A stretch of 64,000 bases of DNA, from positions 19,963,446 through 20,027,445 of the forward strand of contig OY743172.1 of assembly GCA_963555705.1 (NCBI GenBank). The letters run 5' to 3'. Under the pieces are notes generated by a model that did not search any database, had not been told where the DNA came from, and was given only the letters and a program-made list of their open reading frames with translations. The stretch's first letter is position 1; every line of letters starts with the position of its first letter. The translations under genes were made by a program, and so were the position numbers. The DNA comes from Ligustrum vulgare (lineage: Eukaryota > Streptophyta > Magnoliopsida > Lamiales > Oleaceae). Positions 55,261 through 64,000 of this stretch are shown here, in pieces.

Positions 55261-56476
55261 TGTTGTAATTTAAGTAAATTTAATTTAATTACTTTACAGG
55301 TGTTTAGTAATTTTATTAAGTTTAATTAAATTACTAGTTGTTTACTTGAATTTGAAATTGCAATTATATTTATCTCTCATTTTCGTTGGAATAATTATCT
55401 TTTAGGGTAAGATTACATCAAGAAATATTGTGGTTGGCTGAGTTTCTTGATGATTTTATTGATTTATTTCCTGATATCTAAGTTTATCACTTAAGGTAAG
55501 ATTTGCAAACAACCTTGATTATTATCATCACTTATGGTAAGATTATTGGATTTAAAATTATCTTACCTTATTGTTCATTATGGTAAGATTCTTGATTTAT
55601 CTTACCTTATCTTTCTTGATTGTATTGCACGAAATCAAGATTTAGTGCAAGTAGGATTCTTGATGGCCAAGCAATCCAATTGCATATAAATAAGGAAAAC
55701 GCGGATGGTTTTCCTTGAGACGTGTAGAATTCCAAAATACACGTCCACTACATTTTTAGAAGAAGTCAAGAAGCTAAGACTGTGTTCTCTTTAACGTTTT
55801 TCAGTCGTTTTCCGTTTTCCTTTTCCGAAGACGCGAAAACGCGTTCTCTTGCGCCGTTTTCGGGAAAAAATTTCAAAAACGTTTTCCAAATTTTGTAAAG
55901 GAAATGGAAAACGCGGAATTCACGTTTTCCATTCATTTGAACTAAAAAAAAGGAAAATGCGCGTTTTCCCGTTTTCTGCGTTTTCGTTTAAAAAAAATCC
56001 TAAAAAATTTGAAATTGATCAAAATTTGTCATTTTAATTACATTATTGGTCCTCGATTTTCAAAATTTGTCATTTTAATCCTCACATTTTGAAATTTCTT
56101 TTGAAAATACTCTAATTTATTTGCAACTTAGGTCCTTCAACTTTAGATTTTCTTGCACATTAGTCCGCAAATTTTATTTTTCTTTCAATTTAGTCATTCT
56201 AGTATTTGCTTTATAGGTCATTGTCTTCAAACATATATAACTTTTGATTTACAACTTTGAATTGCACTCCATTTTTTGCATCGAACTTCAAATTCAACAA
56301 TCTTTCTTATGATGTATCATGTGCTCAATTATTAAACATTTCTTTTTTACTTTTGTATTGTAGAAAGTTAGGGCATCATCGACAAATGTATGAATTTTTG
56401 AACTTTTTTGACATAACCAAATATGACATCTCTATTTTATTTATATTGTGTATATCATATATGCATGAATGTTGAA

Positions 56477-56563
<87 letters not shown>
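56477..56563. repeat. (GT)n(AT)n microsatellite
   Basis: A GT run at 56477-56502 is followed by a TA run at 56503-56563, inside the Harbinger-like element. Confidence 0.9.
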
Positions 56564-56566
<3 letters not shown>

Positions 56567-56594
56567 CACATGTAATATAATTACAAGTTCACAA

Positions 56595-56726
56595 AGTGTG
56601 TGTTTGATATTATTTAAAAATGGATTTTTTCAAGTGAATAGTAATATTTAGGGGAATGAATGATTGAAATTTAGTTGAAAAGTCAAATATTGTGGATTTC
56701 ACTTTTAATGAGAATCAAACAAGGAC
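56595..56726 (+). mobile_element. Tourist-like MITE, third copy of the 11926 family
   Basis: GTGTGTGTTTGATATTATTT starts it and GAGAATCAAACAAGGAC ends it. The interior has the family phrase AAAAGTCAAATATTGTGGAT. It sits inside the Harbinger-like element, so it is younger than it. Its target duplication is not clean. Confidence 0.55.
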
Positions 56727-57589
56727 AAAATAGTTTTCTGCAAAAAAATTCAAACAGAACGTGTTTTCCAGCATTTCATTTTCGAGAACAGTTTTCAGAA
56801 ATAACAAACCAAACGCGTTTTCAGCAATTTTGAAAACTTTCAGAGAAAACGAAAATCAGAAAATATTTTTGAAAATGAAAATAGAAAACTAAAACATAAA
56901 GAGAACGCAGCCTAATATTTTCATGTGGTACTAATTAAACACGGCTTCTTCATTGTGTGACTTCTCGATGTGCATGAATATTCTAGAGATATAGAGCTTA
57001 TTCATTCATGCCAAAAATCAATTAGAAAACTACAAATTATGGTTCTCCGGGAGGAGTTTATCAATCAATTAGAGAAGAAAAGACATTCAGCCGAAAGATC
57101 AAACGAGAGGTTTGGATCGTGTTCGAACGGGAGTTCAAGTGTACTAAAGATTGTTGCAGTTCAATGAAAGCTACTGAAGAGTGGTAGGACGCCAGCTCAT
57201 ATGACATGCCATAGAAGGATCATGGAGTGATCTATTTCTTGGATGTTTGATAAGTCATTGCGTAGATTTATCCTATAGTTTAGATTGATCTGTATAAACT
57301 CTTTTCTTATATATTGATTGATTTTTGTCCGCAGGGTACGGGCACGTGGGTTTTCTGTCAGGGTTTTTCCCACGTTAATCTCAAATATTGTGTTCTTGTG
57401 TACTTTACAATTCTGCATTATTTAGTTAATTTGTTCACGAATTAATATCCAGACGAATCTGGGTCACTAGGATTTATCTGGATCTGCACTAAACAAAATT
57501 TGATGTTTCTGTTAATTCGTTACTGTCCAGACATATCTGTGATAGTTTGTTCGTTAAAAATAAAATTTAGACAACTTTAAATTTTCAAT

Positions 57590-57601
57590 TGGTATCAGAG
57601 C
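57590..57601 (+). other. copia primer binding site
   Basis: TGGTATCAGAGC is complementary to the 3' end of initiator methionine tRNA, the standard primer of plant Ty1/copia elements. It lies two bases after the LTR end. Confidence 0.9.
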
Positions 57602-57638
57602 GTGTTCACTTCTAGAAAGTGAGATCCGGTTGTCTAAA

Positions 57639-58751
57639 ATGGGAAATTCTGCATCTCTTAGGCATCCATTATTAACTGGTAATAATTATGCATATTGAAA
57701 AATTCGCATGGAAATTTTTATTCAATCTATCGATGAGCGTTGTTGGAAATCTGTCCTTGATGATTACACAGCACCCACTGTCACTGCTGAAGGTGTTGTT
57801 ACAGTTGTAGCTAGAAGTGCTTATATAGCAGATGAATTAGCTAATGCAAATTGGAATTCTAAAGCACTTAATGCTATTGTTTCTTTGGTTGATCCAGGTC
57901 AATTCAGGTTGATTTCATCCTTAAGAACCGCCAAGGAAGCATGGGATGCTTTGAGGGTAGCAAACGAAGGAACTAATGCTGTTAAAACCTCGAAACTACA
58001 GATGATCACTCTTGAGTTTGAGCAACTATCTATGGATGAGCGAGAAGACTTCAAAAGTTTCTACGCCAGATTGAGTGATCTCACTAACTCAGCTGAAGCC
58101 CTTGGAAAAACATACTCCAACGATAAAATTGTGCAAAAGATTCTCAAATACTTACCAGGCAGATTCCATGCAAAAATGACAGCCATTGAAGAAAGTAAGG
58201 ATCTTTCAACCATGCGTGTAGAGGAACTTGTGGGCTCATTAATGACTTATGAGTTAAATCTGGCTCGAAAAAAGAAAGATAAGAAACCAGCCATTGCTTT
58301 CAAAGTAAGCAGTGAAGAGCCAGACGAATCTGGCGAGATAGATGAAGATGAAAACTTCGCACTTCTCACCAGACAATTTAAAAAATTCTTCAAAGGCAAA
58401 CAAAAAGAAAGATTTTCCAACCTTCAAGGCCAGAATCAAAATCAACAAAAACAAAGGAAGAAAAACAATTTCTATCCTAGGAACAATGCTAACTCATTTG
58501 AAGGAAAGCCTAAGAATCGTATTCGGTGCAGAGAATGTAAAGGACATGGAGACTTCGCAGCAGAATGTACCAATACTCTAAAGAAATCCAAAGGAAAGAA
58601 GGTAATGAATGATACATGGACTGACGGGGACACAGATGAATCTGAATCAAATTTAGACAGCTGCAATTCTGAAAAACAGGTAACTACCTTTACTGCTTAC
58701 AGTTATCTGGTACTGATTCTGGAAACTTTTCTTAAACAGGAACTAACTTAG
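57639..58751 (+). pseudogene. SIRE-like copia gag with one in-frame stop
   Basis: The natural start is ATG 57639 (MGNSASLRHPLLTGNNYAY), followed by TGA at 57696-57698 where relatives have Trp (NNYAYWK). The frame then stays open for 347 codons from 57708. The central part has the copia gag (UBN2-type) pattern: KEAWDALR, LQMITLEFEQLSM, FYARLSDL and LKYLPGRFHAKMTAIEES. A zinc knuckle CRECKGHGDFAAEC lies near codon 272; the metal-binding His of the CX2CX4HX4C pattern is Asp here. Gag C-terminal sequence continues after a stop. The protein would form the capsid of retrotransposon particles; with these lesions it is probably not functional. Confidence 0.8.
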
Positions 58752-59340
58752 ATGAATCTGGATTAAACACTGAAAGTTTGAAGAAAGAACTTCAAAAAGC
58801 AGAAGAGAGGATACAACTGTTGTAAGCTATGGCTGAACACAACAGGGAAAGTAATCCAGATGTATTTGCCTTTCCAAATGACGAAGATGATGAGGTAAGT
58901 AAATTGAGTGCAGAACTTGCTAAAGCACAAGACAAGATCAAGAAACTGGTACTTCAATCTGTCTAGCTTGATGAAATCTTGAACAGTGGGAGACCTGCTA
59001 GCATAAAAAGTGGACTTGGATATGAAGGCAAGGGTAAAGGTAAAATTCATGAAAACGGGATGGTCTTTGTGAAAGAAACAGGATACGCGAAGAAGGAGCA
59101 AGGCAGAAACTACACAGACGCATCTACTCCCTACCATCATCCATTCAACGCTGCTGGAACTCAGTACTCACATCCAGCCAGGAAACATCTAGGTAGAAAT
59201 TTTCAATCGTATCTGTATAAGAAGGATGAATATGTCCGTCATATTGGAAGAAAATTTCAACCTCGTCAGAGTCAGCAGGATACATCTGTCTTCCAGGTAT
59301 TCTGTAATTTTAGTGAACACAAAATTTGAAAGAATATGGA
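58752..59340 (+). pseudogene. C-terminal gag remnant of the copia element
   Basis: Broken frames read LDESGLNTESLKKELQKAEE, DEVSKLSAELAKAQDKIKKL (a coiled-coil-like stretch) and then, from 58979, NSGRPASIKSGLGYEGKGKG, KIHENGMVFVKETG and later NFQSYLYKKDEYVRHIGRKF. This is the coiled coil plus GLGY region found at the end of SIRE-type gag. At least three stops interrupt it. Confidence 0.65.
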
Positions 59341-59634
59341 CAATTTGTGCAAGGAAGGCAAATGATGATGACATTTTGTGCTAATTACCCTTTATTTTAT
59401 TTTATAAAGTTAGTGTGATGATAAGAGACTAAGGTTATGCAATATATTTTTGTTATTGGTTAGACTTGCAAGTTTATAAGCTTCATAGAATGTCATTTAG
59501 ACGTATATTTAAAATATGTGTAAAAACTGTTAAATTGTGTGGTTTTTTAAGAAGCATTAGTCGGTAAGTTCTGATGTTATTGAAGACTCAGTTGATGATT
59601 TATAGATGGATGAGTTAGTTTGGTAATGAGCCCT

Positions 59635-59910
59635 TGTTTGATGGAGATTAAAATCATATATTTAGCAAATTTTTATAGAAGTCAATGAGATGTATGGTTA
59701 AAAATTCGTAGGACCCATAAAATATGTGGTTATAATTAATTGTTGACCATGACTTTGATAAAAATCTAGATCAAACCCGAGTGAATGGTTTTTTTGAAAT
59801 AGTTAGATTTTTTAAAATTTATTTTCGGTGCTTTATGGTAGGAAACATGCCAAAATTTTAATATATGAACAGTAACCCTCTAGAGGAAGAAATCAAAGTG
59901 AACTATCTCG
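59635..59910 (+). repeat. Tourist-like MITE remnant and left copy of a direct repeat
   Basis: It begins GCCCTTGTTTGATGGAG, the end of the Tourist family at 25549-25712, and continues with its interior. From about 59696 to 59910 the sequence is repeated directly at 60591-60811. The last shared phrase is ACCCTCTAGAGGAAGA followed by ATCAAAGTGAACT. Confidence 0.65.
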
Positions 59911-60587
59911 TTAAAAGCTCGACTCGGCTCGTGAAAAAGGGACTTGGAATTGGACCGGATAGAAATTTTGGATGTTGGACAGTTCGGGTTCGGCTCGTAG
60001 GCTGGCTCGTGAAATTCCAACAAGCCGAGAAATGGGCCGGCTCGTGTCCAACTCGTACATTTGTGATCGTTTTCATGCATTTTTTTTATTTTTGATGTTT
60101 ATAAATTGGTTTATAAATTTTAATGATTGAGTTAAAAAAATTATAAACAACAAAAAACATATAACAATATTATGTTGTTATTATTATAGGTTTTTAAGTT
60201 TTAAAATTTTAATCGAGTCCGAACTTACGAGAATGTTATATACGAGAATGTTACATTTTAAACATAAATTGAATGTTACAAATGTCACATAATATATATA
60301 TATGTTCAATTCAATTTTCTACTTTAACTCTTTTAACTTTTTAAGTCCTTCAAATATATATATATTTTTATATAAAAAAAAAAAGATGTCACGGGTTTGG
60401 ACTGACTCGTGGGTCTACTCGTGGGCTGGCTTGTTCGGCTAGTGAGCCAACGGGCTCACGAGCCGGACTTGGACGTCTTGTGTGGGAATCGGGCCGGCTT
60501 TGCTCGTTTCCCAAACGGATTTCTTAGTTTCGGCTCATGGGCCGGACCAAACTCAAGGTAAATGAGCCGAGTATGTTTGACACCCAT
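59911..60587 (+). mobile_element. hAT-like element fragment, GGCTCGTG-rich
   Basis: Subterminal GCTCGACTCGGCTCGTG and GGGCCGGCTTGCTCG-type motifs on both sides surround an AT-rich middle. The right end TATGTTTGACACCCATA is a typical hAT terminus read outward; the matching left end is missing. No transposase is present. It lies between two direct repeat copies. Confidence 0.55.
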
Positions 60588-60590
60588 AAT

Positions 60591-60811
60591 TGAAAAGTTG
60601 TAGGACTCATGGAATATTTGGTTATAATTAATTGTTGACCATGACTTTGATAAAAATCTAGATTAAAATATAGATCAAACCTGAGTGAATGTTTTTTTAA
60701 AATAATAAGATTTTTTTTTAAAAATTTTCGGTGCGTTATGGTAGGAAACTTGCCAAAATTTTAATGTATGAATCGTAACCCTCTAGAGGAAGACATCAAA
60801 GTGAACTTTTT
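60591..60811 (+). repeat. right copy of the direct repeat flanking the hAT fragment
   Basis: It matches 59696-59910 with small differences, including an extra TTAAAATATAGA and variable T runs. A tandem duplication with later hAT insertion explains it best. Confidence 0.7.
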
Positions 60812-61091
60812 TCGATATAAGTAATGTAAAATCATAACACAAAATGAATAATAACTCTCTCATCCTATCTTTTAATGTATAGTGACATATTGACTATAAC
60901 GCCCTAAAAATTTCAAGAGTTTTTCAAGAATGTACCTCTGGTACCCAACTTGTGACGACCACAAAAATCACGAATATTTTTAGCCAATGATATAAACGAC
61001 ACCACATAACTGAGTTTTCAAAATAATTTTAAAGTTCCTAAGAACAAAATTCGTTCCTTTAAAATATTTTAGCTAATATTAAAATAGCGAG

Positions 61092-62854
61092 TGATACGCT
61101 CCGCAAGTGCACGGGTCGCGCAAGTAATAAAGTGAACGTTAGTCCAAGTATCGATCCCACAGAGATTGTTTTAAATTGTATTTTAGACTACAAATCCTTA
61201 ACCGGAACTAGAAAAAAATTGATTGAGTCAGAATTTTTGATTTTTAAAATTAAAATAAAGATTAAATTAAAGAATTGACAAATTTGATTTTAAACGAATG
61301 AAAATATATGCGTTGGAATTTTGAATCCATTTTGACTCTATCATCCATATCTTAACCAAATTATTTAAATGCAATTCACGGGTTTTGAAAATCCATATTC
61401 CTAATGTTGTTAAAACTCCCTTTCAGACAAGCAATAACGCATATTCCTACACACGACCCAACTATATTTCTATGTTGAATACGAATGTGCAAGAAAGCAT
61501 TAAAAGAACTATGAATATTATAGCAGATAACACAAAGTATAAGAGTATATTTCTATCCTCTATCGGACTTTGTGGCAATCGAAACAAGTCTAGTGAAATC
61601 CTAATCTTTCAAACTTCAGAAATTACAACCTAAAATCATACAACTAGTGATCAAGTAATTGCATGATAAAAAAAAAAACATAATTCAATTGCTCAAAACC
61701 ATGAATTGCATAAATTAAATAATAGGTTAAAATATGAAGTCAAGAAATCAAAACTTCATCACAATTCCAACAAAATCAACCTAGCCTAGAAACATAATAG
61801 AAAATAAGTAACAAGAGATATGAAAAGATGTAACCCAATTCATCTCCTTGCAATTGTATCTTCAATCTTGATCTTGGCGTGGTTTGGATCTCTCAGCACT
61901 TCGACAGCGTTTTGGCATGAATTTAGCAAGTTGGGAACCCCTAATTTTGCGCTCCAAGTCTTTTATTTATAGATGTTCATGAAGTTTAGGTCAAAAATAT
62001 GAGAATTTGGCTAAAATCCGCGCAAAAAGCCCAACTGCGGCCCAGTCGGGACTACCGTGCGACCGCACGGTTCAAAAGTGCGCGATCGCAACCTCGAAAA
62101 GCCAACCTTCAGTCATTGATTTTTTTTACCGTGCGACCGCACACTTTTTCAACCATGCAGGCGCACGGTTATATCGGCAGCAACAATTTTTTTCTTTAAA
62201 TTTCAGCAATTTGGTCATCATCCTTTTATTGCACAGCATTTAGTATTTTGATCATATCTTTCATTTCTATTATCCGATTGAGGTTCTTAAAAGTTCGTTA
62301 GAAATATAACTTAAAGGGCTACAATTCTTCCTGAAATAGGATTTTCCCAATTCGAACGTTTATTGATCCGAAATTAGGTTTCAAAATCTGACTAAAAATC
62401 TGCCTGAAGACCTTGTTTGATTGAAATGAATTTATGGTAATATTCTTACCATATTTCATTCCTTTTTGCCTTCTAATTGCATCCAATTGACTCCTAAAAG
62501 TCCTCAAGCATCTTATCTTGATCCGAAACAACTATTGAATATTTGCAATTTGGTCATTCTTCTTTTGATTTGTATACTTTAGTCCTTGAACTCCTAATTT
62601 CTTCCAATTTGGTTCTTTCTTTGACTTTTCTTCCAATTGACCCTTTTGATTTACTTCATCAACTCTTGGTTTTCACACTTTAGCTCTTTTATCATCCAAA
62701 TGACTTGTTTTTGCTTCATTTCCTTTGTTTTCACGACTTTTGGGTTATTTCTGAAATATAAACAAATGACATAAAATAAATAGCAATTTTTTTTGAATAA
62801 ACAATTAAAATCCTACTTTTAGGATAGAAATAAGTGTATAAAATACACTTATCA
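61092..62854 (-). mobile_element. Athila/Tat-type Ty3/gypsy solo LTR
   Basis: An exact 5-bp target duplication GCGAG flanks it (61087-61091 and 62855-62859). Read on the minus strand it starts TGATAAGTGTATTTTATACA and ends CACTTGCGGAGCGTATCA. It is 1,763 bp. It shares CCGCAAGTGCACG next to its inner end with the LTR at 3691-6889 (near 3710), and carries GTGCGACCGCAC palindromes around 62055-62150. It has no internal region, so it is a product of LTR-LTR recombination. Confidence 0.88.
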
Positions 62855-62899
62855 GCGAGTTCAATAAAATGTGCAGTTCAAACACCATAATTCTTATTC

Positions 62900-62939
62900 A
62901 GTGGAGTGTCCACAACTCACGTGGAGTGTCCACAACTCA
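62900..62939 (+). repeat. 20-bp perfect tandem duplication
   Basis: GTGGAGTGTCCACAACTCAC occurs twice without a gap just right of the solo LTR. Confidence 0.85.
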
Positions 62940-64000
62940 CAGGTCGTCGCCTAGCACAACACTCTCTGTTAAGCTATCTGAAAATCCATATAAATCATTT
63001 TTACATCAATAGCTACCCGAGAAGTTAAAACACTGGTTCCCAGTGAGTAAAATATGATGCACAAGTGTTATTGCACATTGAGATATACATGTCAACCTCA
63101 TGTACTCAAAACCATTTCAATGTATGTATATCATTTGGAATTGGAATGCGTTGGTCAAAGATATACAACTCGATATATGAGTTGAATATCCGTATATCCA
63201 AAATAATAGACATATTATGATTGTATCGTGCTATGTTTTGTTGTAGGCACCGGCTGCTCAAACAAAATATCCGTATTGTAATAGCCAATTGTAATTGAGA
63301 CATCTTGCAGATATCGTATCACTGATGTCCCGTACGTTATAGATATTTTTCAATATTGATAACTACATACTATATTGTAATAAATGGCACGATAATTTCC
63401 CTAAGTTGCTCATCTCGTACCCCAAACGTTCAACATATAACATCTTATAGTTGGCCACAACCAATTACTTCAATCATACATATCTCACTTGGGGATCTTA
63501 TGGATTTACCCATCAATATACTGCCATGTCTTAAGATTATCATGTAGCTCTAGCTACATGACAACATATCAAGATCACGAGTGGGGTATATTGAAGCAAC
63601 CGTAGTATAATAAACACATGATGAAAGCTTTTAAAAAGATGGGTCATATATCTCATTTTGTCATATTTATATAACTTAAGTAAACAAAGCTATCAACATG
63701 CGACAAGTATTCACATATTCTATTCAAATATATCAAGTACGTATTTTAAATAAGCATATCGTACTAGTATATAAATTCTTAGTGCACTCATAGTGACACC
63801 ACATAATTCATGTAAACATACTCACTTCTAATAACCAAACAAATAACATATCCCACTCACATTTTAATAGATGAATAGATCCATAAACAACTCCTAGAAT
63901 AGTTTTCTTTTGGAATGGAAGTCATTCGACTGGCTTTTACAAAATACGTGAAGAAATAAGTACATAACTCATAGTACAGAAATCCCATAAGTTGTATAAT
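62940..64000. other. AT-rich sequence without a recognised gene
   Basis: No convincing protein, RNA gene or clear terminus is seen up to the window end. It is probably the continuing outer LTR. Confidence 0.4.

Larger units (their letters stand above)
55778..56912. mobile_element. PIF/Harbinger-like non-autonomous element in the copia LTR
   Basis: TAA flanks both ends (55775-55777 and 56913-56915). Terminal repeats are GACTGTGTTCTCTTTA and, inverted, GGCTGCGTTCTCTTTA. Near both ends it has GTTTTCCG / CGTTTTCAG-like stretches as in the element at 4934-6427, and the subterminal phrase AAACAGAACGTGTTTTCCAG occurs in both (6272 and 56753). No transposase is present. Confidence 0.8.
55261..57587 (+). 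repeat. 5' LTR of the copia element, with a Harbinger-like insertion
   Basis: It starts TGTTGTAATTTAAG and ends ACTTTAAATTTTCA directly before ATTGGTATCAGAGC. Without the insert at 55778-56912 (plus its 3-bp duplication) it is about 1.19 kb. Its first part repeats GGTAAGAT(T) motifs near 55405, 55494, 55535 and 55582. Confidence 0.75.
55261..59340 (+). mobile_element. truncated SIRE-like Ty1/copia element: LTR, PBS and gag
   Basis: The LTR (55261-57587) is followed by the copia primer binding site and a gag gene. After about 59340 the element stops without protease, integrase or reverse transcriptase, and no 3' LTR is in the window. The base word before the LTR is CTACA (55256-55260). A reversed solo LTR of the same family lies at 48770-50454. 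Confidence 0.8.
60895..64000 (-). mobile_element. probable Ty3/gypsy LTR interrupted by a solo LTR, cut by window edge
   Basis: ACTATAACGCCCTAAAAATT near 60896 resembles the TGTAACGCCC start of chromovirus-type LTRs. The sequence continues past the solo LTR at 62855 with GTGGAGTGTCCACAACTCAC and CCCAGTGAGTAAAA, the kind of phrases seen in Tekay-like LTRs. No coding region follows within the window. The assignment is by resemblance only. Confidence 0.35.

Overview
This is a plant nuclear window, most likely from a eudicot. The evidence is one long gene with 21 coding exons and GT-AG introns, AT-rich introns and spacers, and a dense cover of plant-type transposable elements (Athila-like and Tekay-like Ty3/gypsy, SIRE-like Ty1/copia, Helitrons, hAT, PIF/Harbinger/Tourist, Stowaway). 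I see no prokaryotic gene organisation. Only one gene looks intact and cellular; nearly everything else is mobile DNA or gene debris. The wording of the EAF1 peptide suggests an asterid, but that is a weak impression.

Layout. 1-6889 is the 5' part of an Athila-like element on the minus strand (LTR, primer binding site, gag, protease). It carries an apparently exact 2,284-bp tandem duplication, and a PIF/Harbinger-like element sits in its LTR. 6990-8342 is a broken FAR1/FRS-type gene that has lost its MULE transposase core. 8343-13254 is AT-rich spacer with several MITEs, including a Stowaway nested in a Tourist. 13255-34377 (minus) is a 21-exon gene for EAF1, the HSA/SANT scaffold of the plant NuA4 histone acetyltransferase complex, predicted at 1,922 aa. 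Its promoter and 5' UTR lie near 36.7-37.0 kb. Its 7.5-kb intron 20 holds a Helitron, a hAT MITE and a hAT transposase pseudogene. Other introns hold Tourist MITEs and a repeat-rich Helitron-like element.

37.2-42.5 kb is unusual low-complexity DNA: blocks of short GGTCACA / TGTGACC repeats in opposite orientation alternate with CCACCA-rich blocks, with a hAT MITE inserted. 43.4-51.6 kb is a nest. Two Tekay-like solo LTRs face each other (43406-46708 and 46970-51412), each with its own 5-bp target duplication, inside an older LTR. The second contains a reversed copia solo LTR, which in turn contains a hAT MITE. 51.7-55.2 kb is gene debris: a PPR-like piece, a SUVH histone H3K9 methyltransferase pseudogene, and a Helitron end beside fragments of a receptor-like cytoplasmic kinase and an ABCB transporter. 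55.3-59.3 kb is a truncated SIRE-like copia element (LTR, primer binding site, gag) with a Harbinger-like insertion. 59.3-64 kb is more nested repeat DNA, including a complete Athila/Tat-type solo LTR with the 5-bp target duplication GCGAG.

There is no operon-like cooperation here. The biological theme is a chromatin-regulator gene that has kept its splice sites while its introns and flanks filled with transposons, next to a region where Helitron-type activity appears to have collected pieces of host genes. I did not find a convincing undescribed molecular system. The most unusual items are the gene-fragment mosaic at 51.7-54.9 kb, the opposed short-repeat blocks at 37.2-40.2 kb, and the nested inverted solo LTR pair.
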